Source of the DNA: Agromyces sp. G08B096
GTDB lineage: Bacteria; Actinomycetota; Actinomycetes; Actinomycetales; Microbacteriaceae
Reading direction: 5' to 3'
Length of the DNA stretch: 64,000 bases
Assembly (NCBI RefSeq): GCF_040267705.1
Contig: NZ_CP158374.1
Coordinates: 248,001-312,000, forward strand
Of this stretch, positions 50,530 to 59,059 are shown in pieces (the stretch's first letter is position 1; each line of letters begins with the position of its first letter). Position numbers and translations under genes: made by a program. A model generated the notes under the pieces. The model was not told the DNA's origin and made no database searches. It saw nothing but the letters and a program-made list of their open reading frames with translations.

Positions 50530-50658
50530 GTGTTCTCGTCCATCGTCCTCCTCGGCATTCTCGGCGTCGCCGCCGCCGGCTTCGTCGGCTCCATCGTGGT
50601 CGTCGCCCGCGACGGCTACCGCCGCATGCCCAAGGAGCAGTTCGCGCGCACGATCTAG
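50530..50658 (+). CDS. 42-residue single-TM membrane protein
   Basis: A GTG at 50530 follows a clear ribosome site (gaaaggaac). The product has one TM helix (residues 3-25, VLLGILGVAAAGFVGSIVVV) and a short basic tail (RDGYRRMPKEQF). The longer reading from 50434 has no ribosome site and overlaps the LysR control region. The strong terminator at 50690-50737 ends this transcript, so it is a stand-alone small gene. Similar tiny proteins with a DGYRR.P tail occur in Microbacteriaceae. Function unknown. Confidence 0.7.
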   Translation: MFSSIVLLGILGVAAAGFVGSIVVVARDGYRRMPKEQFARTI

Positions 50659-50689
50659 TCGCGCGACCGGGGCTCGGTCGCCCCGTACC

Positions 50690-50737
50690 GGAAGGGCCGC
50701 CGCGCGGGGGAGGGACACCCCGCGGGGTGGCCCTTCC
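50690..50737 (+). terminator. intrinsic terminator after the small membrane protein gene
   Basis: GGAAGGGCC (50690-50698) pairs with GGCCCTTCC (50729-50737). The interior is a further GC-rich near-palindrome closing on a short AGGGACA loop. Confidence 0.75.
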
Positions 50738-50834
50738 CTCATGTGTGCCGGCCGCGGCGCGCGGCCCGCGTATCGGGATGCTCCTGGGGGGATCGCGATG
50801 CGGGAGCGCTGCGCGTCGCGGCGGCGCGCCGTGC

Positions 50835-50864
50835 TCGACACCCGCTCGCCGCGGGCGCTAGCGT
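50835..50864 (+). promoter_or_regulatory. promoter of the S51 peptidase - Dcu - ThrE-like genes
   Basis: TCGACA (50835-50840), an 18-bp spacer and TAGCGT (50859-50864) resemble the housekeeping consensus. The leader to the ATG at 50895 is about 24 nt and holds a CGGAGGGG ribosome site. Confidence 0.6.
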
Positions 50865-50894
50865 GTGGCCAGAGCGTCGGTCGGAGGGGATTCG

Positions 50895-51635
50895 ATGGCA
50901 CACGTCGTGGCTACGGGGGCGGGCAAGGCGATGATGGAGCGCCGGGCCGACCCGACGCACGAGTACATCCTGAAGCTCACCGGCAAGGAACGCCCGCGCG
51001 TGCTGTTCGTCGGCACCGCCACGGGCGACGATGCCGCGTACATCGTCAGCTTCTACACGACGTACGACTCCGACCGGTGCGCACCGCACCACCTCCCGCT
51101 CTTCCACCGGGCGGTCGACGACCTCGCGGGATTCGTCCGCGGCTTCGACGTGATCCACGTCGGCGGCGGCAACACCGCCAACATGCTCGACGTCTGGAAG
51201 CGGCAGGGACTCGACGAGATCCTCCGCGAGCTGTGGGAGGACCCCGCCTCGAACGTCGTGTTCACGGGCGGCAGCGCCGGCGGCATCTGCTGGTTCGAGG
51301 GCGGCACGACCGACAGCTACGGCCCCACGCTGCAGGTGCTGCCAGAGGGGCTCGGCTTCCTCGACGGCAGCTTCTGCCCGCACTACGACGCGGAGGACCA
51401 GCGGCGCCCGCTGTTCCATCAGGCGCTCATCGACGGCAGCCTCCCCGGCGGGTACGCGTGCGGTAACCTCCAGTCGCTGCACTTCGAGCACGGCGAGTTC
51501 GTCACCGCGATCAGCCCGGTGGAGGACGCCCTCGCGCTCCGGGTCGAGGCGGTGGATGGCGAGATCGTCGAGACGAAGCTCCCGGTGGAGGTGCTCGCGA
51601 GTACCGGCCCGATCGTGAAGGGACCGAGCTCGTGA
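50895..51635 (+). CDS. S51-family peptidase (dipeptidase E / cyanophycinase-like)
   Basis: Predicted 246 residues, cytoplasmic. The Ser nucleophile is S127 in the elbow FTGGSAGGICW, preceded by IHVGGGNTANML, both hallmarks of peptidase family S51. A candidate catalytic His is in GSFCPHYDAEDQR. Family members hydrolyse Asp-X dipeptides (PepE) or the Asp-Arg polymer cyanophycin. The start MAHVV is chosen for its ribosome site. The stop overlaps the GTG of a C4-dicarboxylate/aspartate carrier gene, fitting a route for liberated aspartate. Confidence 0.88.
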   Translation: MAHVVATGAGKAMMERRADPTHEYILKLTGKERPRVLFVGTATGDDAAYIVSFYTTYDSDRCAPHHLPLFHRAVDDLAGFVRGFDVIHVGGGNTANMLDVWKRQGLDEILRELWEDPASNVVFTGGSAGGICWFEGGTTDSYGPTLQVLPEGLGFLDGSFCPHYDAEDQRRPLFHQALIDGSLPGGYACGNLQSLHFEHGEFVTAISPVEDALALRVEAVDGEIVETKLPVEVLASTGPIVKGPSS

Positions 51636-52987
51636 ACGACAACGTCTGGCTCCTCGTCGCGGAGCTGCTCGTCGTCGTCCTCGCCATCTACATGGGCACC
51701 CGCACGAGCGGGATCGGCCTCGGCGTGTGGGGGCTCGTCGGCGTCGCCGTGCTCGTGTTCGGGTTCGGCGTCGAACCCGGCAACGCGCCCGTCGACGCCG
51801 TCTTCATCGTCATCACCGTCATCACCGCCGCGTCGGTCATGCAGGCCGCGGGCGGCATCGACTGGATGGTGAAGGTCGCCTCGAAGGTGATCAGGTCGCG
51901 GCCGAAGTCCGTGGTGTTCCTCGCCCCGGCGATGTCGTTCCTCTTCACCGTGGGCGCGGGCACGGGCAACATCTACTACCCGCTGCTGCCCGTCATCTAC
52001 GACGTGGCGTACCAGCAGAAGATCCGGCCCGAGCGGCCGCTGGCGATCTCGGCGGTCGCGAGCCAGGTCGGCATCCTCTGCTCGCCGGTCTCCGCGGCGA
52101 CGGCCTCGATGGTCGTCCTCCTCGCGCCCGAGGGCGTCGACCTCGGCAAGCTCCTGCTGATCATGTGGCCGGCCTCCATCGCGGGTCTCTTCGTCGCCGC
52201 CCTCTTCATGGTGCGGAAGGGCAAGGACCTCGATGACGATCCCGAGTACCAGCGGCGCCTCCAGGAGGGGCTCATCAAGCCCCCGGTGGTCGACGCGCAC
52301 GCGCAGCAGCTGCCGCGCACCGCGGTGCTGTCGGCGTCGATCTTCCTCATCGGCGTCGGGATCATCGTGCTCTTCGGCCTCTTCGAGGGCCTCCGCCCCG
52401 TGGTCGGCACGAACGAGGACGGCGACCCTGTGCGGGTGAGCGTCACCGTCATCATCGAGGTGATCATGGGCGTCATCGCGGCGATCATCTTCCTCACCTG
52501 CAAGGTGAAGGCGGCGGATGTCCCGAAGCAGTCGACGTTCCCCGCGGGCATCGTCGGCGCCATCGCCCTGTTCGGCATCGCCTGGCTGGCGAACACGTTC
52601 GTCGCCGAGAACAACCAGCTCATCGTCGACGGGCTGGGCGCCGTGGTCTCCGGCTCGACCGCGTTCCTCGGCGCGCTGCTGTTCGCGCTGGCGCTGTTCG
52701 TCGTGGCGATGCTGACGACGAGCCAGTCGAGCGCCACGAACGCGATCGTGCCGATCGGCATCACGATCGGCCTGCCGCCGGCGCTCATCGCGGGACTCTG
52801 GCCCTCGGCGATGGGCATGTACACGCTGCCCGCCAACGGCAGCCAGGTCGCCACCGCCGCGTTCGACCAGACCGGGACGACCAAGCTCGGCAAGTTCGTC
52901 TTCGACCACTCGTTCCAGCTGCCGAACCTGATCTACGTGGTCGTCGCGATCGCGGTCGGCGTGCTGCTCTCGTTCGTCATCGTCTGA
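51632..52987 (+). CDS. DcuA/DcuB-type C4-dicarboxylate transporter
   Basis: Predicted 451 residues from a GTG overlapping the peptidase stop by 4 bp. Ten to twelve hydrophobic helices carry Dcu family blocks: AGGIDWMVKVA, FTVGAGTGNIYYPLLPVIYDVA, VGILCSPVSAATASMV and TTSQSSATNAIVPIG. Dcu proteins exchange or import aspartate, fumarate and succinate, mainly studied in anaerobic enterobacteria. In an actinobacterium with an adjacent Asp-type peptidase, aspartate handling is the likely job (inference). Confidence 0.9.
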   Translation: MNDNVWLLVAELLVVVLAIYMGTRTSGIGLGVWGLVGVAVLVFGFGVEPGNAPVDAVFIVITVITAASVMQAAGGIDWMVKVASKVIRSRPKSVVFLAPAMSFLFTVGAGTGNIYYPLLPVIYDVAYQQKIRPERPLAISAVASQVGILCSPVSAATASMVVLLAPEGVDLGKLLLIMWPASIAGLFVAALFMVRKGKDLDDDPEYQRRLQEGLIKPPVVDAHAQQLPRTAVLSASIFLIGVGIIVLFGLFEGLRPVVGTNEDGDPVRVSVTVIIEVIMGVIAAIIFLTCKVKAADVPKQSTFPAGIVGAIALFGIAWLANTFVAENNQLIVDGLGAVVSGSTAFLGALLFALALFVVAMLTTSQSSATNAIVPIGITIGLPPALIAGLWPSAMGMYTLPANGSQVATAAFDQTGTTKLGKFVFDHSFQLPNLIYVVVAIAVGVLLSFVIV

Positions 52988-53006
52988 TGCGGCGCCGGGT
53001 CGGCTG

Positions 53007-54407
53007 ATGGTGGTGGCAGCGGGCGACGCCGTCCTCCGGCGGTTCCTGCTCGGGCTGGCGGAGGGCATGAACGCCGCCCAGGAGTCGGTCGACCGCATCC
53101 GCGACACCATGAACCAGGTCGCCCGGGCCTACGGCCGCGCCGACACCGACTTCGTCGTGCTGCCCACCGTGATCATTGTGGAGACCGGCAGCGGCGAGGA
53201 GGGCCGGGTCGCCCTCCGCTCGGCGATCAACCCGTCGTTCCGGTTCGATCAGATCGCGGCGCTGTACGAGCTGGTCGCGCGTGCGCACACCGCGTCGATC
53301 GAGCCCGAGGAGGGCATCCGTCGGCTGAACGAGATCGGCGCGATGCGTCCGCGGCATCCGTGGCCGGTGCGCGTGTTCGGTCACGCCGTCCTCACCACCG
53401 GTCTCGCGCTGCTGCTGACGCCGACGTGGGAGGGCGCGCTCGTCGCGTTCGGGCTCGGAGCGCTCCTCGGGCTCGGCAAGCTCATCCGCTCGCCGACGCT
53501 CCAGCTGGTGTTCCCGGTCGTCGCGGCGTTCGTCAGCGCGATGGCCGTGTTCCTGCTGGCCCAGGTCATCCCGATCGGCGATCCCATCAGGCTGCTCATC
53601 GCCCCACTGGTCACGTTCCTGCCGGGCGGCGTGCTCACGACCGCGACCATGGAGCTCGCCGCGGGGCAGATGATCGCCGGCGCCTCGCGGCTCGTCACGG
53701 GCCTCGTGCAGCTCGCCCTGCTGTCCTTCGGCATCCTCGCGGCGGGCACGGTGGCCGGCGTGGGGGCATCCGGATATGTGCCGCTCGAGGCGGTGGGCCA
53801 GTTCCCGTGGTGGACGGCGGCGGGTGGCGTGCTGCTCATCGCGATCGGCGACCTGCTGCACTTCTCAGCCCCCGGTCGCACGTTCGGGTGGGTGCTGCTC
53901 GCGCTCTCCGTCGCGTACGCGGGTCAGGCGCTCGGCACCCTCGTCGCCGGCGCGACGGTGAGCGGGTTCGTCGGTGCGCTCGCGATGACACCCCTCGTGC
54001 TCTGGATCGCCACGCTCAAGCGCGGCGTGCCCACGCAGCTCACCTTCCTCCCGGCGTTCTGGCTGCTCGTGCCGGGCGCGGCGGGCCTCGTCGGCCTCAC
54101 CGAGGCGATCGGCACGACGCGCGGGCTCGAGGACTTCGCCGAGGCGCTGACCTCGGTGATGTCGATCGCCCTCGGGGTGCTCATGGGCACCGCGCTGTAC
54201 CGGTTCGTGCACCACGGCGCGGAGGAGCTCTCCAACTTCCACGTCGACCTGCCCGCGGCGCTGCAGGAGACGGAGGAGCCGCCGTTCTGGGCCCGGCTGC
54301 TGCCCGGCACGCCCCGCACGTTCTGGCGGCGGCCGCGCCGCGGCCCGGCGGGCAGGCGGGAAGCGTCCCGCGACTCGACGGTCGCAGACGACGCCCGTGA
54401 GGGATGA
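53007..54407 (+). CDS. threonine/serine exporter family protein (ThrE-like)
   Basis: Predicted 466 residues. The N-terminal soluble segment (about 1-125) has the DUF1212/ThrE pattern (FLLGLAEGMNAAQESVDRI; DFVVLPTVIIVETG), followed by about ten TM helices. It combines the ThrE and ThrE_2 halves in one chain, as in Corynebacterium ThrE, which exports Thr and Ser by proton motive force. The C-terminal tail is Arg/Pro-rich and cytoplasmic. It starts 19 bp after the Dcu gene, probably in the same operon. Confidence 0.88.
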   Translation: MVVAAGDAVLRRFLLGLAEGMNAAQESVDRIRDTMNQVARAYGRADTDFVVLPTVIIVETGSGEEGRVALRSAINPSFRFDQIAALYELVARAHTASIEPEEGIRRLNEIGAMRPRHPWPVRVFGHAVLTTGLALLLTPTWEGALVAFGLGALLGLGKLIRSPTLQLVFPVVAAFVSAMAVFLLAQVIPIGDPIRLLIAPLVTFLPGGVLTTATMELAAGQMIAGASRLVTGLVQLALLSFGILAAGTVAGVGASGYVPLEAVGQFPWWTAAGGVLLIAIGDLLHFSAPGRTFGWVLLALSVAYAGQALGTLVAGATVSGFVGALAMTPLVLWIATLKRGVPTQLTFLPAFWLLVPGAAGLVGLTEAIGTTRGLEDFAEALTSVMSIALGVLMGTALYRFVHHGAEELSNFHVDLPAALQETEEPPFWARLLPGTPRTFWRRPRRGPAGRREASRDSTVADDAREG

Positions 54408-54486
54408 TGCGTCGGACCCGGCATCCGCCCGGCGATGTGGCATCCCCACCTGGGCGTCCGCCCCTTCCCGTGAGAGCGCCACCACG

Positions 54487-54492
54487 TAAACT
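54487..54492 (+). promoter_or_regulatory. -10 box of a leaderless promoter for pyrE
   Basis: TAAACT ends 6 bp before the GTG at 54499. A weak -35 candidate TTCCCG lies at 54465-54470. Confidence 0.55.
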
Positions 54493-54498
54493 CGACGC

Positions 54499-55074
54499 GT
54501 GACCCAGCGAGACCCCCGGGGCGACGCCGCCGACGTGCGCCGACAGCTCATCGACCACATCGCCGCGGAGGCGGTGTTCCACGGCGACTTCACGCTCACG
54601 AGCGGCAAGAAGGCGTCCTACTACGTCGACCTCCGCAAGGTGAGCCTCGACCACCGGGTGGCCCCCCTCATCGGGCAGGTCATGCTCGACCTCATCGCCG
54701 ACGTGCCCGACGTCGCCGCCGTCGGCGGCATGACGATGGGCGCCGACCCCATCGCCGCCGCGATCCTGCACCAGGGCGCCGCGCGCGGGCTCGCGTACGA
54801 CGCGTTCGTCGTGCGCAAGGAGCCGAAAGACCACGGTCGCGGCAAGCAGGTCGAGGGGCCGGATGTCGCGGGCAAGCGCGTCATCGTGCTCGAAGACACC
54901 TCCACCACGGGCGGATCGCCGCTGAAGGCGATCGAGGCGCTCCGCAAGGTCGGCGCCGAGGTCGTGGCGGTCGCGGTCGTCGTCGACCGGGCGACCGGTG
55001 CGCGCGAGGTGATCGAGGCCGAGGGCGTTCCCTACCTGTACGCCATCGGGCTGGAAGACCTGGGACTGGCCTGA
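54499..55074 (+). CDS. pyrE: orotate phosphoribosyltransferase
   Basis: Predicted 191 residues, GTG start fixed by the TAAACT box. The PRPP-binding loop is VIVLEDTSTTGGSP (about 128-141), with the flexible-loop FVVRKEPKDHGRG and the N-terminal FTLTSGKKASYYVDLR that binds orotate. It makes orotidine monophosphate in de novo pyrimidine synthesis. The stop overlaps the next gene by one base (TGATG), linking pyrE to the Septum_form gene and to ribokinase and nucleoside hydrolase beyond. Confidence 0.96.
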   Translation: MTQRDPRGDAADVRRQLIDHIAAEAVFHGDFTLTSGKKASYYVDLRKVSLDHRVAPLIGQVMLDLIADVPDVAAVGGMTMGADPIAAAILHQGAARGLAYDAFVVRKEPKDHGRGKQVEGPDVAGKRVIVLEDTSTTGGSPLKAIEALRKVGAEVVAVAVVVDRATGAREVIEAEGVPYLYAIGLEDLGLA

Positions 55075-58000
55075 TGCGCACGGGCGACAGGCGAGACGCG
55101 GGGTTCGACGAGGACGGAGCCGACTGGCTGCTGGGCGAGCTGGCCCGCGGCGGGGCATCCGCATCGCCGACCTCGCCGACGCCCGTCGCCGATCCCGGGT
55201 TCGCGCAGCCGCCGGCCGCGTTCCCCGCCTCGCCGGGGCCCTACCCGGTGCCGCCGCAGTCCGCGCCGTCGGCGCCGCGTGCTGAGCGATCGGTCGAGCC
55301 GGCGCCCCGGCACGAAGAGGTCCTCGACTGGTTCTCGCTCGCCGAGGCCGTCGTCACCCAGCCGCCGGCAGTCGAGGAGGCAGGGCCGGCGACCCGCGCG
55401 ATGCCGGTCATCGGCGGTCCGATGCTCACGCCGGCCGCGGATGAGCTGCAGCGGGTCGACCAGCCGTTCGAGCAGCTTCAGCAGTTCGCCCGGCCGACGG
55501 CCGTGCCGCCGCCCGCGGAAGCACCGGCTCCGGCCGCTCCCGCTGCCGAGGCCTGGGCACCGCCGCCCTCGGGGATGCCGCCCGCCGCGATGCCGCCCGC
55601 TGTCCCGCCCGCCGGACTCGTCCCGGGCGCCGGCGCGTTCACGGCCGGCGCGGGCGCACCCGTGCCTCCCGTGCCTCCGCCCGGGCCGGTCACGCCCACG
55701 GCCCCGTTCGCGCTCACGTGGGGCGACTCCGCGCTCGACTCCGAGCAGGCGCTCCGCGCCGCATTCGCGCAGCTCTCGCAGCCGTCGGCCCCGGCGCCGC
55801 AGACGCCGGACCAGGTGGCGCAGCCGTGGGAGCAGGTGTCGCAGCCGTCGGGTCACGTCGAGCCGCCTGCGCCTGCGCCTGCGCCCGAGTTCCCCGCCGA
55901 GCCCGCCGCATTCGCACCCGCACCGCAGCTGCCGCCCGAGCCCGAGCCAGACGTCTCGCCGTTCGCGGGATTCACCCCGCCGCCGGTCGCACGCCAGTCG
56001 TTCACTCCGCTTCCGGCGGAGCCCGCGGGTCGCCCACCCGTGGTCGACGACTACGGTGCCGAGCTCTGGTCGGCGCTCGTCGAGTCCGAGCCCGCGCCGC
56101 CCGCGGCCACGCCGCAGGCCTACCCCGCTCCCGCGTCATTCGATCCTGAGGTGCGGCCCGCCGAGGCGCCGCAGTACGCGGAGCCCCCGCAGTACGCGGA
56201 GCCCCAGCAGTACGCCGAGCCGCAGCAGTACGAGCCCGCGTCCGAGTACCCGCAGCAGTACGCCGAGCCGCAGCAGCATGAGCCCGCGCACCAATACCCG
56301 CAGCAGTACGCCGAGCCGCAGGCCTACGAGCAGCCGCAGGCGTACGAACCCGCGTACGAGTACCCGCAACAGCACGTGGAACCGCAGCGATACGACGACC
56401 CGTTCGCGTACGGCTCGCCGCAGATCGCCGAGCCGGCGTCGTACGCCGAAGCCCAGCAGGTCGAGCAGTCGCACACCGAGCCGCCGCACGTCGCGCGCCG
56501 CGAGACGGAGGGACTCCGTTCCGACTACGACGAGGTCGACCCGTCCTTCCCGTTCCTCGAGGTTCGGGGGCCCGGGGGCGAGGCCCGTGCGCACGCCATG
56601 GCCGACGGGCTCCCGCCGGCGGGCTTCATCCCGCCCGGGGCGCCTGGCGCGTCGGCTCCCGAGGCGGAAGCGCCGCGGCCGCGCGCGCCGTTCCCCGCCT
56701 TCGCCTCGGTCCGCTGGGACGAGCCCGAGGACGAGGCATCCGACCCCGAGCGCGAGGCGCCCGTCGACGACCTGCTCGCCGCGCTCGGCGGGCGGCAGGG
56801 CGCAGCGGTCGACCCCGGTGCGCCGGTGCCGCCGCCCGCCGAGCCGCCGTCGAATGCCGATTTCACGGCCCTCGGCTTCGTCGACGAGCTCGGTTTCGAC
56901 CAGCAAACCGATGGCGACGACTCCGACGAGGATGAGCCGGAGCGCGGCATCCGGGGCCGCTTCTTCGGCCGCGGGCGTGCGGCCGAGGACGAGCTCGCCG
57001 AGCCCGACTTCGACGCCGACGACGAGCTCGCCGAGCCCGGGTACGTGTGGAACATCACACCGAACCCGCTCGCGCCCGACCCCAAGGCCGAGCTCGACGA
57101 CGATGCCGACGACGCGTCCGCCGGGTCTGACGCGCCCGCCGCGCGGCGGAGCTGGCTCGCGTCGGCCGAGGAACCCGGCTTCGCGCCCGAGACGCGGACG
57201 AGTGCCGACGACTGGCAGATCTCGACGCCGACCGCGCCGTTCGACCGGGTCGACGAGCCCGGTGCCGACGCCGACCAGTTCGCCTCGCTGTTCGGCGGGG
57301 CGGCGGTGGTTGCGGCCGCGGACGGCGGCCGCTCGGCGACGCCGCGCGCACAGGCCGCTCCCGCGGGGCGGCCCGGCTCCGCCGGGTACGCCGACGGTGG
57401 ACGACCGGGAGGCTCGGGTGGATCCGGCGGCTCAGGGCGCCAGGGCGGCTCGGCGGGCTCCGGCGGTTCGGGTCGCCCTCCGGGCGGCGGTGGCTCCGGC
57501 TCCGGACGCTCATCGGGCGACCGCGTCGTGAAGACGCTCGCCTGGGTGGCCGGCGGCCTGGTCGCGGTGCTCGTGGTCGTTGGGCTCTTCTTCTTCGGCA
57601 CGCAGCTCGCGGGCGGCGGGGAGGCCGGCACGCCGTCGGCATCGCGCTCCGAGACGCCGAGCGACACCCCGGTGCCGGTGCCCACGGCCATGCAGCCGCC
57701 CGGCGTGCACGCGTGGGACACGCTCTTCGGCGGCGAGTGCATCGACGGGTACGTCGACCCGTGGCAGGAGGAGTTCACGGTCGTCGACTGCGCAGCACCG
57801 CACGCGGCGCAGCTCGTCTACCGCGGGACGTTCGCCGCCGACGCCGCAGCGGCGTTCCCCGGCGAGGCCGAGCTCGGCGCGCAGACCAACGCGAACTGCA
57901 CCGCGGCCGGCGTGATCGACGTCACCGCCGCGGCCGGCGCGAACGACCTGCAGGTGCAGGGCTCGTTCCCGGTCGAGCCGCAGTGGGCCGCGGGTTCGCG

Positions 58001-58079
58001 CACGTACTACTGCTTCGTGAACCGGGCGGGCGGCGAACCGCTCACCGGCTCGCTGCAGGGCCCCGGCCCGGCGGCATGA
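55074..58079 (+). CDS. giant Septum_form family membrane protein with Pro/Gln/Tyr repeats
   Basis: Predicted 1001 residues. About 800 cytoplasmic residues are Pro/Ala/Glu-rich and probably disordered. Within them (about 366-440) is an irregular QYAEPQQ-type repeat. A Gly/Ser-rich stretch (about 775-815) precedes one TM helix (about 820-842, WVAGGLVAVLVVVGLFFFG). The external C-terminus (about 880-1000) matches the Septum_form domain: DTLFGGECIDGYVD, FTVVDCAAPHAAQLV, ANCTA, YYCFVNR with paired cysteines. Such proteins are linked to septation in actinobacteria. The long tail is unusual. One-base overlap with pyrE, ATGA with ribokinase. Confidence 0.85.
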   Translation: MRTGDRRDAGFDEDGADWLLGELARGGASASPTSPTPVADPGFAQPPAAFPASPGPYPVPPQSAPSAPRAERSVEPAPRHEEVLDWFSLAEAVVTQPPAVEEAGPATRAMPVIGGPMLTPAADELQRVDQPFEQLQQFARPTAVPPPAEAPAPAAPAAEAWAPPPSGMPPAAMPPAVPPAGLVPGAGAFTAGAGAPVPPVPPPGPVTPTAPFALTWGDSALDSEQALRAAFAQLSQPSAPAPQTPDQVAQPWEQVSQPSGHVEPPAPAPAPEFPAEPAAFAPAPQLPPEPEPDVSPFAGFTPPPVARQSFTPLPAEPAGRPPVVDDYGAELWSALVESEPAPPAATPQAYPAPASFDPEVRPAEAPQYAEPPQYAEPQQYAEPQQYEPASEYPQQYAEPQQHEPAHQYPQQYAEPQAYEQPQAYEPAYEYPQQHVEPQRYDDPFAYGSPQIAEPASYAEAQQVEQSHTEPPHVARRETEGLRSDYDEVDPSFPFLEVRGPGGEARAHAMADGLPPAGFIPPGAPGASAPEAEAPRPRAPFPAFASVRWDEPEDEASDPEREAPVDDLLAALGGRQGAAVDPGAPVPPPAEPPSNADFTALGFVDELGFDQQTDGDDSDEDEPERGIRGRFFGRGRAAEDELAEPDFDADDELAEPGYVWNITPNPLAPDPKAELDDDADDASAGSDAPAARRSWLASAEEPGFAPETRTSADDWQISTPTAPFDRVDEPGADADQFASLFGGAAVVAAADGGRSATPRAQAAPAGRPGSAGYADGGRPGGSGGSGGSGRQGGSAGSGGSGRPPGGGGSGSGRSSGDRVVKTLAWVAGGLVAVLVVVGLFFFGTQLAGGGEAGTPSASRSETPSDTPVPVPTAMQPPGVHAWDTLFGGECIDGYVDPWQEEFTVVDCAAPHAAQLVYRGTFAADAAAAFPGEAELGAQTNANCTAAGVIDVTAAAGANDLQVQGSFPVEPQWAAGSRTYYCFVNRAGGEPLTGSLQGPGPAA
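56168..56395 (+). repeat. coding tandem repeat (CAGTACGCGGAGCC-like)
   Basis: Around ten imperfect copies of a unit encoding QYAEPQ/QYEPA, with periods of about 15-30 bp, fall inside the Septum_form gene. The protein repeat is rich in Gln, Tyr, Pro and Glu. Such tracts are prone to copy-number change. Confidence 0.75.
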
Positions 58080-59059
58080 GCGGGCGCGTCGTCGTCATCG
58101 GCTCGCTGAACGTCGATGCGACCGCGTACGTCGCCGACTTCGCGGCGCCGGGGGAGACCATCACCGCCCACGGGTTCCAGCTCGCGCTCGGCGGCAAGGG
58201 AGCCAATCAGGCGGTGGCCGCACATGCGGCGGGCGGCCGCGTCGAGCTGATCGCCAGGGTCGGCGACGACGCGAACGGGGCACTGGCACTCACCACGCTC
58301 GGGCGGCTCGGCCTCGAGACGGCCGGCGTGCAGCGAGCGACGGATGCCGCGACCGGCGTCGCCCTCATCACGGTCGCCGCGTCCGGCGAGAACACCGTGG
58401 TCGTCGCGGGCGGGGCGAACCTCGACTGGACGGCGGCGGAGCTCGATGCGCTGGCCGAGCGGATCGGCGCCGCCGATGCGGTGCTCACGCAGGGCGAGCT
58501 GCCGGTGCCGGCGATCGACCGCATCGCGGAACTGGCCGCCGCCGCGGGCACTCGCTTCGTGCTGAATCTGGCGCCGCCGGTCGCCGTCGCCTCGGCGACG
58601 CTCGCCATCGCAGACCCGCTGATCGTGAACGAGCACGAGGCGCGTACGGTCGGCATCGCCGCCGGCGACTCACCTGGGCTCGACGCCTGGCTCCACGCCG
58701 CCGAGCTCGCCGTCTCGCGGGGGCTCGCGAGGTCGATCGTCGTGACCCTCGGCGCCGCCGGCGCGATCGCCGTGTCCGGCGCCGACGGCCGCGCCGGCGA
58801 CGTGCGGCTCGCGGTCGCCGCCCCGACCGTCGTCGCGGTCGACACGACGGGTGCGGGCGACGGGTTCACCGGAACGCTCACCGCGTTCCTCGCCGAGGGG
58901 CGCGGTCTCCCCGACGCGGTGCGCCACGCCGTCGCCGCGGCATCCCTCGCCGTGCAGGCGCGGGGCACGGTCGACTCCTACGCGCCGAGGGAACGCGTGA
59001 TCGACGCAGCCGCGACGCTCCAGGCCGTCGAGTCGCCCGCCGGTGAGGAGACCGCATGA
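58076..59059 (+). CDS. rbsK: ribokinase
   Basis: Predicted 327 residues of the PfkB family. Signature 1 is GGKGANQAVAAHAAGG near residue 40, and signature 2 is DTTGAGDGFTG with catalytic Asp262. VVIGSLNVDATAYV and VVVAGGANLDW are ribokinase-type. It phosphorylates ribose to ribose-5-phosphate. It overlaps the Septum_form stop (ATGA) and the nucleoside hydrolase start (ATGA), so ribose freed from nucleosides is channelled to the pentose phosphate pool. Confidence 0.92.
   Translation: MSGRVVVIGSLNVDATAYVADFAAPGETITAHGFQLALGGKGANQAVAAHAAGGRVELIARVGDDANGALALTTLGRLGLETAGVQRATDAATGVALITVAASGENTVVVAGGANLDWTAAELDALAERIGAADAVLTQGELPVPAIDRIAELAAAAGTRFVLNLAPPVAVASATLAIADPLIVNEHEARTVGIAAGDSPGLDAWLHAAELAVSRGLARSIVVTLGAAGAIAVSGADGRAGDVRLAVAAPTVVAVDTTGAGDGFTGTLTAFLAEGRGLPDAVRHAVAAASLAVQARGTVDSYAPRERVIDAAATLQAVESPAGEETA

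Noticed and set aside
56168..56395. CRISPR-like or intergenic repeat array
   Set aside because: Units are irregular in length, lack unique spacers and lie in frame inside the Septum_form gene.
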